64,000 nt of DNA from Rebecca billardiae RCC1528 (GCA_965240325.2 OZ251225.1:1364001-1428000), one strand, 5' to 3'; numbered from the stretch's first letter, positions 42,949 to 53,807 are shown. The notes: generated from the letters alone by a model not told the origin. Numbers and translations are program-made.

Positions 42949-43940
42949 CACCGAGACGGCGATAGTGCTGATGGCGTTGTTGTGCTGTGTGGACACACAA
43001 CATCAGCACTCTGTCGTCGGTGGTGGCGTGGTGCAAGCTGCGTACCCAGTTTGGTCATGAACGATGGGGAAGAAGGAATCTGTGAGCACCTCTCCGGCCC
43101 CGAGCCTGAAGCTTGACGAAAGCACTAATCGACGTGGGTTAATTTGTAAGACCCCTTGAATCGACATGCGCTCAATTTTCCACACGAATGGGCCGTCCTA
43201 ACCCACCTGTTGTTCATCAAGTATGGTCAATGGTCATCGGCGATCTCTGAAAAATTGACACATATGACAACGCCGACGACGACAATTACGGCAAGGAATA
43301 TTTGCGTACGGTACGGTTACCCAATCATGGGGAATGGTCAATTGAATACCCACTGCGGGCCGGCATCTATCGGCGGATGAACCAACTTTCTGATTAACCA
43401 ACTTGCTTCATGATAGGTGTGAGCACCGAATGATAAACCGTCTACTAATCTGCGTCTCTGCGACAGAGCGACTGCCGATGGTGAACGGGGCTCATCAGCT
43501 TGAGCTGCAGTGCGCGTCTCGGCGTCGACCAGGTTGTCCGTCTTGCTTGCTAGCTAGTAATTTGTTGCGAGGGAGCCGCATTAGCCAGGCGGCTGCCAGG
43601 CAGCGGCGGCGGCCGGCGGAGCCTATGGCTGTATGGCAATGGTGCCGCGGCGCAGTGGCGCCGACGATAAGATCCTCAGATGGCGGCAACTATGTACCGA
43701 CGAGCTCCCAACAAAAGCCTCGTCGTCGTAGTCACTGGCTCCAGAGCTCAGACCGGAGCCCGGCCGGAGAGTCCCGCGGTCGCGGAGGGAGTGGACTGGC
43801 TTATTACTTGCCGATATTGCTCCAGCCAGGCGGGGCGACTGGCTGCTGCAGTGGCTGCACGGTTAGCCTGTACAATATCGCCCGACCGACTTCATCCGGA
43901 TAACTTATCACACGGCTGCACGGACTATATGACAGTATTA
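42949..43940. other. 5' flank of channel gene with a low-GC island
   Basis: No gene is supported. About 43120-43450 is markedly AT-richer than everything around it and contains a 74-residue ATG frame at 43156-43380 without recognisable domain. Words such as ATGGTCAATGG recur. The composition shift suggests inserted DNA of different origin or regulatory sequence. Confidence 0.45.
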
Positions 43941-44350
43941 TCTCGCCTGCCTGAGCTGTGTGCGTCTCTTATTCTGAGTCAACTGTAATTCGTACAGTAT
44001 AACTAGTGACCGTCGGGCAGCGCTGTCCGCAAAGCCGTCAATCGAGACTGATAACGTCTGGACGCCATTAGACGGCGCGGCCTCAGAGTGACAGACAGTG
44101 ACCATGAGGCAGCCTGGGCCGCAACGGTCAGGCCCGGCGGCCGGCGCAGCGCGGCAGGCTGACTACAGCAGGCTGAGTCCCACGGCAGCTGAGCCGTGAG
44201 CGGGGTGGCGGCCGCCCCGCGCCCCGGAAGTCCTCCGATCACGCCGGTCGGAGAATCGGGGCGGTCCCCGGGCGACCGCGTTGTGTGAGACCGAGTACAT
44301 GCAGTTTACTCAGAATAAGAGACGCACACAGCTCAGGCAGGCGAGATTGA
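43941..44350. mobile_element. MITE-like element with ~40-bp terminal inverted repeats
   Basis: The left end, TCTCGCCTGCCTGAGCTGTG (43941 on), is the exact reverse complement of the right end (about 44326-44345). The match extends through AGACGC and TTATTCTGAG inwards, about 40 bp each side, enclosing about 320 bp of non-coding sequence. No transposase is present. A third copy of the end sequence occurs at 23141-23179. Flanks are TTA on the left and TTG on the right, so a target duplication is unclear. Confidence 0.55.
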
Positions 44351-44564
44351 CGCCCGCCAACTGACAGTACCGAATCGTACGCGGACTCCGGGATGGCGGC
44401 GGCAGAGTCTGCTGACAAAGTTGTATACGTGCCCAACTTTGGCAGTGGCTAAGTGAGTGATTGGTGATGCACGTCACGCAGATGCCAACGTTTCGGAATT
44501 ACACAGTAGGACGCGGTACGTCGATCAAGTGAGAGGCACTGCTAAGTAGCTACTCGGCCATCGC

Positions 44565-45131
44565 TCACAGATGAGCATCCACGTCCACGCGTGCAGCAAG
44601 TGCGTGGAGCTCTTCCCAATCCAGAATCCGTTGCTCCAGCTGTGCATCAGCACCACCGCTGGCCACCCATTTCGCGATGAGATCGTCTCGGCTCGCACGG
44701 ATCGCGTCGATCCGGGCGGTTAGATCGGCGTACACGTCATGGTACTTTGAGAAGGCCAATCCCGTCTCCTCGACCACGGCGGTGGGATCATCTCGCTCGC
44801 TTCTGGGCAGCTGGAGCACGCGTTCGAGCAGCGCGCACTTGGTCTCGAGGTGTTCCAGCCGATTCAGCTCGTCGGCTTGATAGGGTATCATTTGCTCGGC
44901 GGCGTCGACACCGAGCGCCTGCGCCTGCGCAGCAGAGTGCTTTTGCACCGAGTTGAACGACTGCCGCGACCGGAACGACCTTGAGCTTTGCCTGCACGCT
45001 TCTCGTGATTCGGCCAATTCTCTCGCGAGTGCATCGTTATCGAGCTGAGCGACGGCCTCCGCCTGCGCGGCCATCTTGGCGCGGATTGCCTTGTTGAGAG
45101 CCCGATCTTGCTTGCTCTCGCAGCCCCCCAT
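44565..45131 (-). CDS. Probable N-myristoylated coiled-coil protein
   Basis: 188 residues from the ATG at 45131. The open frame extends further upstream, but MGGCESKQDRALNK is an excellent N-myristoylation signal (Gly2, small residue, Ser6, then basic), with Cys4 as a possible palmitoylation site, so this start is preferred. The rest is charged and helical with heptad-like spacing (IRAKMAAQAEAVAQL, LEHLETKCALLERVLQL), ending EQRILDWEELHALAARVD. No enzyme motif or family is recognised. It probably acts peripherally on a membrane. It is a single exon. Confidence 0.6.
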   Translation of the reverse strand: MGGCESKQDRALNKAIRAKMAAQAEAVAQLDNDALARELAESREACRQSSRSFRSRQSFNSVQKHSAAQAQALGVDAAEQMIPYQADELNRLEHLETKCALLERVLQLPRSERDDPTAVVEETGLAFSKYHDVYADLTARIDAIRASRDDLIAKWVASGGADAQLEQRILDWEELHALAARVDVDAHL

Positions 45132-46212
45132 CGCGCCTTCGTGTCGAGGTTGAGTCTGAGCTCGGTACTCGTACTGGAGCCGTGGCGGCGAGCCCACGGC
45201 GTTCACGGGCCAGCTGGCGCGTGGCGGACGCACCGGCGATTGCAAGCTTGCCGGCCCCGCGGCGTCGCGGCGTTGGCGGCCGAGCAGGTGGACGCGCGGC
45301 TGCTGCAGAAAACCCGGCAGGTGGAGATCCGGGAGGGTTTGCGCAGTGATTCCGGGCGGTCGGTGCGCTTCTGGGCTTCTCCGAACTCACGACTCCGAGC
45401 AGCTCGCGCTGTCGAGCGCACCCTGGACGACGCCGCAGCGCCAGCCGCCGCCAGCCAGCCAGCTGGCTCGAGCGGCAAGCGCGTACGCGACCGCCCGGGG
45501 AGCACGGGGCAGGTACGACCAGCTGCTACCAGCGGCTGAGACTGCCAGCTGACATCCGGACCTGCACCATCGCCCTCGCTCGGGGCACAGCAGGGCCATG
45601 CGAGCCGCGCAGCGCAGGTGGATCGCGCTCCAGCAGCTCAAGGCCGCGCTCAAGCTTTACGATCGCGGTGCAGGCTATGCTCTGCCACCAACGCCGACTT
45701 CGTGTCGACGATCGGGCACTGCCGCCGACGAATCAGGAGACCCGCGTCGTCCTACCTGTGTCGTTAAATCATAGAATGAGTCCGAGCCGGTAGGTGCGCC
45801 AGCCCGTGGCGCACAGGCTGCCCGCCACGGCGCCACCTCGGGACTGCGGCCCGCATCATCGTTGTCAGAGTGCGACAAGACTGACAAGAGAGCGGTAGCA
45901 TCTATCCTACGTACGACGCATCATTCAGCACCAGGTCCGCGTGGCAGCATATCGTCGTTCATATTCATTCTGAGCGGCTCAGGGGCTGCGCGTCTGGCTG
46001 TCGGAGGGCCGCGGCAGAGGCGGTCCGCCCGCGGGCCGGACGTCTGCACGCCTCAGTGCCCGTGCCGCCATCACCGTCGGCGGCCGCACATGCCAGCGGC
46101 CCGCGCTCGATGCGCCGCGCAGCTGCCCGTGCCCACGCCGGCCGTGCGCAGCGGCCAGCACGGGTCACGTCGTCCCTGCCCGCGAGCGCCACGCCGCGGG
46201 CGCGTCGATCGG
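45132..46212. other. Intergenic; possible plus-strand coding scraps
   Basis: No complete gene. A plus-strand frame around 45250-45540 reads protein-like for about 60 residues (AEQVDARLLQKTRQVEIREG) and a 58-codon ATG frame starts at 45598 (MRAAQRRWIALQQLKAALKL). They are separated by a stop and I cannot join them with confidence. The near copy of the ATTCTATGATTTAA word lies on the minus strand at 45751-45777. Confidence 0.35.
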
Positions 46213-47136
46213 CTAGGCTATTGCCTGCGCCTGCTGCTGCGACTGCATCATCATGAGCTGCTGCTGCTGCGCCTGCTGCAGCTGGTGGAGCTGCTGCAGC
46301 TGCTGGAGCTGCTGCGCGTGCACCTGCTGCGCGTGCTGGTGCATCTCGTGCGCCTGCTTCATCACCTGCTGCACAGGCGGCGGCGCGACGTCCTGCTTGC
46401 CCTGGCCGAGCGCGTGCAGGTAGGCGTTCCACGACGTGTCGGCGCCGCCCGGCAGCTGCAGCCCGCCGGCGGACAGGCCGCCGGCGTCGTCGTGGCCGAG
46501 GCCGGCGGAGGTGAGGACCGAGGTGGAGTCCGGGACGCGGAGCGCCGCAGCCGCGGACATCGTCCTCTTCAGGTGTGTCTGCATCGCGATCTTGAAGTCG
46601 AGCTGCTGCAGGTACTGCTGCATGAGGGCGCGCATGTCCTTGAGCTCTCGCCGGAGCTCCTGCACCTGCACGTCGACGTTCGCGAGCTCGACCTTGTGGA
46701 TCGGCGTGTCGGTCGGCGCGACCACATCGTCGTCGCCCGCACCGTCGTGCTTCGCCCCCACCCGCTTGATGTGCAGTAACAAGTCGACGCGGTCCGCCTG
46801 GAACGCCGGGTTCCAAAACTCCACGTGCTCCGCGCGCGTGCGCTTGCGGAAGCCATACGTGTTGAGCTGGCGGATGAAGGAGCGGATGGAGTTGTGCTTG
46901 AAGTATAGCGGAAGCACCTGCTTCGCGAACTGCGCCTGGTCCACGATCAGCAGGCTGTCGCGCGTCGGCGACCATCGGATGCAGTGGTCTGTGTCGGGCG
47001 TGTGCACGATCTGGTAGAGTTTGCACAAGAAGGGCGGCACGCGGTCGGCGACGGGAAGCGGCAGCTTCTTCTCGTCCGGGTCAAAGGCCGTCGAGCCGTC
47101 ATCGGGCTCGTTCGCATCGCTCGGCTTCGGCGCCAT
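46213..47136 (-). CDS. Heat shock factor (HSF-type) transcription factor
   Basis: 307 residues, one exon, ATG at 47136. An acidic N-terminus is followed by a complete HSF DNA-binding domain (about residues 33-130): PPFLCKLYQIVHTPDTDHCI, then FAKQVLPLYFKHNSIRSFIR and QLNTYGFRK, the winged-helix recognition signature. A hydrophobic heptad region (about 145-190; VELANVDVQVQELRRELKDM) is the trimerisation coiled coil. A Gln-rich C-terminal tail (QQLQQLQQLHQLQQAQQQQ) is a likely activation region. It binds nGAAn arrays in promoters under stress. It is smaller than most animal HSFs but typical for algae and protists. Confidence 0.95.
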   Translation of the reverse strand: MAPKPSDANEPDDGSTAFDPDEKKLPLPVADRVPPFLCKLYQIVHTPDTDHCIRWSPTRDSLLIVDQAQFAKQVLPLYFKHNSIRSFIRQLNTYGFRKRTRAEHVEFWNPAFQADRVDLLLHIKRVGAKHDGAGDDDVVAPTDTPIHKVELANVDVQVQELRRELKDMRALMQQYLQQLDFKIAMQTHLKRTMSAAAALRVPDSTSVLTSAGLGHDDAGGLSAGGLQLPGGADTSWNAYLHALGQGKQDVAPPPVQQVMKQAHEMHQHAQQVHAQQLQQLQQLHQLQQAQQQQLMMMQSQQQAQAIA

Positions 47137-50100
47137 GTGTGAGGCGCGGCCGATCGGGCGGCGTGAGTGGTGTGTGGGCGGTGTCAGCGTGCGGGCGGCA
47201 CAGCGTTCGAGAGGGTGCGATTTTGGGCGGGTCGAAGGTGCGTGAGGTGTGCGCAAGATTCCCCAAGGTTGGACAAGGTTCTCTGGCCACGAGCCAGTGG
47301 GGGTGGGAAAAAAACGGTTGCAGGGGGTAAATTTTGCGCGTTCTGCGCAGCGACAGCGCGTTGAGCGATGAATTAGCCGTGCACGCCGAGTCTCGGCTAA
47401 GTCAGCCAAGAACGGGTCAGTTTCGTCAGGCACCGTGGCCGGACGCCGGAGATGAGGTACTCATGATTAGTACATGTGCAAGTGATGAGTACTTATTACA
47501 CGTGAGGCCCCGACTGTCGAAATCTCCAACCTTTGCAAACCTTCGATCGATTGAGATTTTGGAGAATAGTGCACAAGCTTCTTGCAACAGCGGGTATATG
47601 CTTCATTAAGAATATGCTGCTGAATTACCCGCCGCGTTTTCCATGAATATTGAAGCACGAAACGGTGCCTACTTTGATGGACAAATCCATGTACCCCCAT
47701 ATGGGTATCCCCTTACCGCAGTCTGCTTCTTTACGAAGCAGATTTGGGTGGGCGTCGGCGTGGGAGCGCTGGGCGCGCAGGTAGACGGCGCGAGCGGGCG
47801 CGCGCGCGCTTGGGAGCATCTTTGGGCCATACCCATCGATGACCCGAGCCTCGCCGCCACCGCCCTTGCCCTTCTCCCGTGCCACGGCGTCCAGACGGAG
47901 TGCCTGAAACGAGCGTTTGAACATGCCACGAAGCAGATTTGGAATGGTGCTCAAACCGCTGCGGAGGTGATCTTCAGGCTGCGGCGTGAGGCTGGCAGGG
48001 GTATCATATCGTAATGGATGACGGTCGTCACCCGTGCGCCGGTCGGTAGGCTGCTACTCAGCGCCCGTAGGCTCGTATGCTGCACCTCGAGCTCAAGATC
48101 CATCACCGTGGGCTCTCCGAGTGACACTGAGCACGAGGAGGGTGTACTTGCGAGGGGTACGCGCGTCGCGCATGCGATCGACGCCAAGACAAGCGAAGAA
48201 GCGATACCACCACTCCCGCCAAGCGCCTGCCTGACTTGCACTCGGTGTACACACCGCGTGCGGCGTGCCGCAAGGAAGGCCACCCGTGCCCGAGCGTGTC
48301 CCGCGCGACTGGCTGGTGGGCACTTTCAGCGTGATCGGTCATGCGAACGCGCGCAGAGTAACGCGCGCAGTATGTACACCGTCTACAATCATCTTTGTCG
48401 GTCGCCCACGTGCTTGAAGCGGCTGCAAGGAGTGCAGCCGGGTGTCGCGGGCCAGTCGAGCTAGTGCCCAGCCACTACTTATAATACTACTCTAGCCCCG
48501 GGTCTAGCCCGAGCACGACGGCAGCTCGGCGCCGCCGCGCGTTGCCATCGTGGAGGCGGTGAAGCTGGAGGTACTATAGGCTGGCGGCTGTCTGAGGGTA
48601 GCTAGACCATGCCTGGACACTGTGAAGCCGTGTTCAACGCCCAGGCGCGCGTGGGTGGGCCGCAAAGCGCGCGCAGCGGCCGCCGTCAAATCTGCTTCCA
48701 TACGCCACGCAGATTGAACGACTGCGTTAAGTAGTAGCCTGGTCCAAACGCACTGGAGCACTTTCGGGGATTTTATCGCCAAATGAATGCGGGCCCCTAG
48801 GCACGCGCTCACACCCGGAAACAGCGTAGCAAATGGGCCCAGCCCGGGCGGAGCAAAAGTCTCGGCCTAAAAATCGCATCCGCGGCCCGTCGTGAGCGTG
48901 CGCGCGCGCGCCGCGGACAACTACGGACACATAGAGAATCGTCAGTCTGAATGTGGGTAAGTAATTAGCCGAAATGAGCCCAAACGCACGAACTTACTTA
49001 TTGGCGTACGTCGAGGCGAGCATGAACCTTGGTACAGGCCATTAGGATGGGCTCTGGTCTGTGCGCAAGTGGCCGTACTCAACTACTGCAAGATCGACTA
49101 TATTACCCATTTTACCCGCATATTATGGGCAATGTACCCGCATAAATATGCGTTCTGAGTCTGTATAATTAAATGCCACTATGTCGTTACATATTCGCCA
49201 TAGGTGGGTAGCTGTCCCAGGCTGCACGATTAGTGCGGCGCCCGGGGTGCAGTGGTCGGACGAGGCTCCGCCTGGCCTTCCGCGCACTCCTGCAGACAAG
49301 AAGAGGGCCGGACTCCCACCCGGCCAGGCGTGCGGCAGTCGGTCAGGTGCTGGACCTGGTCTGGAGACCATCTCCTGCGTGGCGACTGGCCGATATGCGG
49401 CACAACGCGCGCCGCCGTGAGCCACACGGCAGGTTCGCAACGGATCCGGATCGCGTGTCCATGGCGGCGTGCATCGAGTCATTCAAGCTGTCAAGTCGCG
49501 TGCCACGCCCGCCCTTTCACTTGGGGCATCAGCACTGCCTACAACGACGACATGTGCGTCCTTAGACGAGGCATAATCGCGGTTCTAGCTGCTCGTCCAA
49601 GGGTCAGATCGCACGTCTTTGCTCGCCCGACAGCCTCAACGGCGGACTGATGTGATCCGCGGGTGACGATGCGACCGCTTCGAGTGCGCCTACGGCCACC
49701 ACCGGGGTGGGGATCGTTCATGGGCACCCTCCGCGTGCCATGACATGCTCTGGCCGTGCGTGGTGACTTGACCCACCGCGCGTAAACGGGGAAGACACCT
49801 GAGCACGTGCTTCCGAGCCACCCGAATGGCACAATGTGCCACCCATGGACACCAAACACCTGCCAGAGCGCGAGCCTTGCGTGCTGGAGTAGCCGTACGA
49901 CACCATGGAAGACGTATGAGCGCTCTCAACCATCTTCAAGCGACGACTCCGTCGACTCTGCCTCGCAGACCGCGGTACGATCCTCGACCTTGTGCTCGCA
50001 GCAAAGGCCATGACGGTAAAGCAGCACCCAGGGGATGGGAGTCAGCCGGCAGCCACTACACTGCGACTGTACACACCCAGCCCCGCAAGGCGAGCCATCC

Positions 50101-50793
50101 TGATCGCCCCCAGCCCGTCATACAGCTCCACGAGAAGCACAAATCGACTGCCGCCGCTCTGGACGACCCATGCGCAAACGTGACGGGACTGGCCGGATGA
50201 AGCGTTGGCAATGCGCAGCGCGCCCAACGCTGGTGGTGGCATCGAGTACATGCTAGGGGTAGGCGGTGCCCCATGCGAGCCGTCGCGTGCCGCGCATATT
50301 CCCGGAGGTGCCCCTTCTCGAAGGCGCAGCGCAACCCAGCAGCTGAGCGTTCGACGCGCGCCGTCGGGCGAGAAGTCGACCTGGCGACGGACCGCGGGCG
50401 GCGGAAGCAACGCAGACATGTCGCTCAAGATGTGCACGCACACCGCCGGGGCACCCGAACGATGTGTCCAGCACTACACCTGACACGAGGCGGCGCAGTC
50501 GTCCAGTCGAGGCTCTCGAGCCCCTTCCGACCTTCGTCGCGGCGAGCCGTCGGACGCCCGGTGGCGATTTTTTGACGAGCGCGACGAGCGACGAGAAAAA
50601 TCGGGAGAAATGAGGCGCCCAAAATCCGAAAAAAGGCTTTTTCAGTGGCGAAAATCGGGATGGACCAGGCTAAAGTAGGGGATAGATAAGACCCCTTGGC
50701 AGAAGTACCCATACGGTATTGCGGCCGCCCCGGCCGGCCTGTTCTACCAGTACGAGCCCGGGTCCTGCCGCGAGCGCCGGGGCGGATCGGCGC
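47137..50793. other. 3.6-kb region without convincing genes
   Basis: Composition is mixed and less GC-rich than genes. Minus-strand frames at 47625-48283 contain two protein-like stretches (ELEVQHTSLRALSSSLPTGA and PNLLRGMFKRSFQALRLDAV), but neither has an ATG and they lie in different frames with no obvious splice pair. The word ACGAAGCAGATTTGG occurs at about 47733 and again at 47929. Short frames at 49123-50486 overlap on both strands. The region may be decayed coding or repeat DNA. Confidence 0.4.
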
Positions 50794-53376
50794 TCAGCCC
50801 CCGCGCCCAGCCTCGACATCGAGCACGGCGGTGAAGAGGCCGTCGCACGCGCCGAGCAGCGCGTCGGCGATCGCGCTGTTGGCGCACGTGCAGATGAGCA
50901 CGCACGCGTGCTGCGGAGGCGACGCGGCGGCGGGCGCGGCGGGCGCGGCGGACGCGTCCGCCGAGCCGTCGCGCATCCCCACGACCTCGCCGCTCACCCC
51001 GCCACTCAACGCGCCGCCGCCGCCGGCCCCGCGGCGCGCGGCGGGCGCCCAGCGCAGCGCGGCGACGAGCGCGGCCAGCGCCTCGCGCTCGCACTCGACG
51101 CGCGCGCCCGTGCGGTGGCCACCCACGGCCGCGTCGCCGAGCGCGCACGCGCCGACGAGGCCGTCGACGGCGTGGAGCACGACGCACGCCGAGGGCGACT
51201 GGTGCGCGTCGCGCACGGTGCGCGCCAGCGCCTCCACGCGCTCGGCCGCCGCGTGGCCGAGCCAGTCCGCCTCATCCAGCACGCGCAGCATCGGCGCGCC
51301 GCACCGCAGCGCCGCGCTCGCCGCGGCGCGCGTGCACGCGCGCGCGCACGCGCCGCGCACGAGGAAGGCGAAGGCGCCGGCGCCGCGCTCGCCCGCGGCG
51401 GCCGCGCGCACCGCGTCGCAGAAGCCGCCGAGCGCCGCCTCCGCGCCCTCCGCGCACCCCGCGCCCCCCGGCCCCGCCGCGAGCGCGAGCGCGCCCTCGA
51501 GGCGCGCGCGCCCGTCCGCGTCGCCGTACGCGGCGCCCACCTCCGCGCGCGCGCCCTCGAGGTCGGCGGCCGTGACCGACCACGCGCGCGCCGCGCCCGC
51601 GCCGCCGTCGGCGGCGGCGCTCGCGGCGCGCGCGATCGCGCGCGAGACGGCGGCGCGCACGACCGCCTCGAGCTCCGCGCCCGTGTAGTTCACCGCGCGC
51701 CGCGCGAGCGCGTCCAGCTCCGCGCCGCCCACGCCCAGCCGGCCCGCGCGCGCGAGCTGCGCGGTGTGGATGGCGACAATCTGCGCGCGCGCCGCCGCGC
51801 CGGGGAGGCCGACCTCGAGCTGGAGCTCGAGGCGGCCCGGGCGCAGGAGGGCCTCGTCGATGCTGTCCCGCCGGTTCGTCGTGCCCACCACGAACACCGA
51901 GTCGAGCGGCGTCAGCCCGTCGAGCGAGGCGAGCAGCTGGGACAGCACGCGCGACTGCGTGAGCCGCGCGCCGCCGCCGTCGTCCGCGCCGCCCGGCGCG
52001 CGCCGCGCGGTCAGGCAGTCGATCTCGTCGAAGATGAGCATGTGCAGCGCGCTCGAGGGGTGGGTCGCGCCGGCGGACGCGTGCGCCTCCGCCGCCGCCA
52101 GCGCCTCCGCCGTGCGCTGCGCGCGCACCGCCGGCTCGAACAGCCGGCGCACGTTCTCCTCGCTCCGGCCGACGTACTGGTCGAGCAGCTCGGGGCCGCC
52201 CACCAGCTGCACCTGCCGCTCGGGCACGCCGAGGAGGCGGCCGAGGGCGCGCGCGGCGAGGGTCTTGCCCGTGCCCGGCGGGCCGTGCAGCAGCAGCCCG
52301 CGCGTGTGCCGCAGCCCCAGCCGCGCCAGCTCCGCCGCGTCGACCGAGCGCGTCGCGAGCACGCGCCGCGCGATCGTGCGCAGCTGCTCGTCCAGCCCGC
52401 CCACGCCCAGCGCCTCGCCGCGCACGCACTCGAAGTGGCACGCGCGCGCGGCGGCGGCGACGGCGTCGGCGTCGAGCGGCGGCGGCGGCGCGTCGTCGGC
52501 GCGCGCGGGCGCGCGCGCGCCGCCGCCGCCCGCCTCGTCCGCCGGCGCCGTGAACCCGCCCCGCATCAACGCCCACGTGCGCGCGCACGCGGCGCGCTCA
52601 TGCTCGGCGCGCGGCGCGCTCAGCGCCGCGCGCTCGGCCTCCCAGTCGGCCAGCTCGTCCACGTCGCGGAAGGTGGGGCCGACGTCGAGGCGGATGCCCT
52701 CGCGCGCGAGCGCGCCGGCCTGCGAGATCGCCGCGCACGCGCTCGACCACGCCACGCCGCCGAACACCGCCGGCGGCGCGTGCGCCGGCAGCGCTAGCAG
52801 GGAGTAACCGCCGTCGGCCGCGGGGCAGAGGTGCGCGCGGCCGCGCGCCGCCGCGTCGAGCGCGGCGCGGAGCGCGGCCTCCGAGAGGCGCGGCGCGTCG
52901 GCGCCGATGAAGGCGACCGGCCCGTCCGCTCCCAGCTCCGCGCGCACGCGCCCGAGCGCCTCGGCGAGCGCGCCACCCAGGTCCGCGGAGCGCACGTCCT
53001 GGCTCGCTCGCATCTCGAGCACCGTCCACGCGTCGCCGTGCGGCACGTGCGCGAGGAGCCCCTCGAAGCGCTCGCGGTGCGCCTCGTCGGGCGGCGCGTA
53101 GAGGAGCACGCGGCGCAGCGGCAGCTCGCACGCGCCGAAGCGCTCGAGCAGGTCCTCGAGCATGGCGCGCGCCGCCTCGGCCGCGCGCGCGCTGCCGATC
53201 GCCGCGGCGAGCCGCGTCTTCGCCTTGCCCGCTGTCGGGAACTTGGCGACGAGCACGAGCGTCGGCGCGCAGGACAGGCGGCGCGCGCGCCGTGCGAGCG
53301 CCGTCGGGATGCCCAGCAGCAGCGCGTCCAGCACGGCGGCGAGCATCGCGCGCCAAGTCGTCGTCGGATCGCGCAT
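50794..53376 (-). CDS. DUF2064 (GT-A-fold transferase) fused to NSF-like AAA+ ATPase
   Basis: 860 residues from the ATG at 53376 (the frame opens 36 bp upstream at a GTG); one exon. Residues about 38-270 match the DUF2064/TIGR04282 family (TLVLVAKFPTAGKAKTRLAA, FIGADAPRL), a nucleotide-sugar or nucleotidyl transferase fold. After an Ala/Gly linker comes a region matching NSF/Sec18 D1: LGVGGLDEQLRTIARRVLAT, Walker A GPPGTGKT (about 365), Walker B LIFDEID (about 448), sensor VVGTTNRRD and DEALLRPGRLE. The C-terminal part aligns with NSF D2 in layout, but Walker A has become FLVRGACARACTRAA and the acidic Walker B is gone (CVVLHAVDG), so it looks inactive. The NSF N-domain that binds SNAP/SNARE is replaced by the transferase. 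Canonical SNARE disassembly is therefore doubtful. Confidence 0.87.
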   Translation of the reverse strand: MRDPTTTWRAMLAAVLDALLLGIPTALARRARRLSCAPTLVLVAKFPTAGKAKTRLAAAIGSARAAEAARAMLEDLLERFGACELPLRRVLLYAPPDEAHRERFEGLLAHVPHGDAWTVLEMRASQDVRSADLGGALAEALGRVRAELGADGPVAFIGADAPRLSEAALRAALDAAARGRAHLCPAADGGYSLLALPAHAPPAVFGGVAWSSACAAISQAGALAREGIRLDVGPTFRDVDELADWEAERAALSAPRAEHERAACARTWALMRGGFTAPADEAGGGGARAPARADDAPPPPLDADAVAAAARACHFECVRGEALGVGGLDEQLRTIARRVLATRSVDAAELARLGLRHTRGLLLHGPPGTGKTLAARALGRLLGVPERQVQLVGGPELLDQYVGRSEENVRRLFEPAVRAQRTAEALAAAEAHASAGATHPSSALHMLIFDEIDCLTARRAPGGADDGGGARLTQSRVLSQLLASLDGLTPLDSVFVVGTTNRRDSIDEALLRPGRLELQLEVGLPGAAARAQIVAIHTAQLARAGRLGVGGAELDALARRAVNYTGAELEAVVRAAVSRAIARAASAAADGGAGAARAWSVTAADLEGARAEVGAAYGDADGRARLEGALALAAGPGGAGCAEGAEAALGGFCDAVRAAAAGERGAGAFAFLVRGACARACTRAAASAALRCGAPMLRVLDEADWLGHAAAERVEALARTVRDAHQSPSACVVLHAVDGLVGACALGDAAVGGHRTGARVECEREALAALVAALRWAPAARRGAGGGGALSGGVSGEVVGMRDGSADASAAPAAPAAASPPQHACVLICTCANSAIADALLGACDGLFTAVLDVEAGRGG

Positions 53377-53807
53377 GGCGTCGTCCGCGACGATCTGACG
53401 CGCGATCCACACTCGCGCCTTCGGGCTTCATCGGCGCTTCCTTCGGCCTTTCCGGACTTTGAACTTTCAACTTGGCGGGGCTGGAGGCGGATGCTGGGCA
53501 GGCCTGCCCGTGCGTGCGGAGGCGCGTGAGAATGTATTCCGCCAACGGGCGGCCGCGTGTCGGCGGCGGTTGGCGCGGATTCTGATGATGGGCGAGGGTG
53601 AACCGAGTGATTCTGATGATGATTTCGAGATGGTCCAAGACCGGGCGGCCGCGGGCCGGCGCGCACGCACGCACGGAGACGCACGGTGGTACAAGTGCTG
53701 AGCTTGCATCGCGACTCGGCCTCCTGCCAGCAGGTCGTACCTCGCGCGCGAACAAGAGCGGAAGCGCCTGCATCTGGAGAGTGGAGGCGTCTGCATCGCA
53801 CGTGGCC
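53377..53807. promoter_or_regulatory. Shared promoter region of the divergent fusion-gene pair
   Basis: 431 bp separate the two preferred ATG codons. The plus frame stays open back to a GTG at 53598 and an ATG at 53616, so a longer N-terminus for the transporter protein cannot be excluded. An AT-richer patch lies near 53452-53470. No TATA box is evident. Confidence 0.45.

Noticed and set aside
45965-47026. 353-codon minus-strand ORF overlapping the HSF gene
   Set aside because: It is a shifted frame of the HSF coding sequence without domains.
47230-47320. Heat-shock element autoregulating the HSF gene
   Set aside because: Only isolated GAA/TTC-like words are present; no run of three alternating nGAAn units was found.
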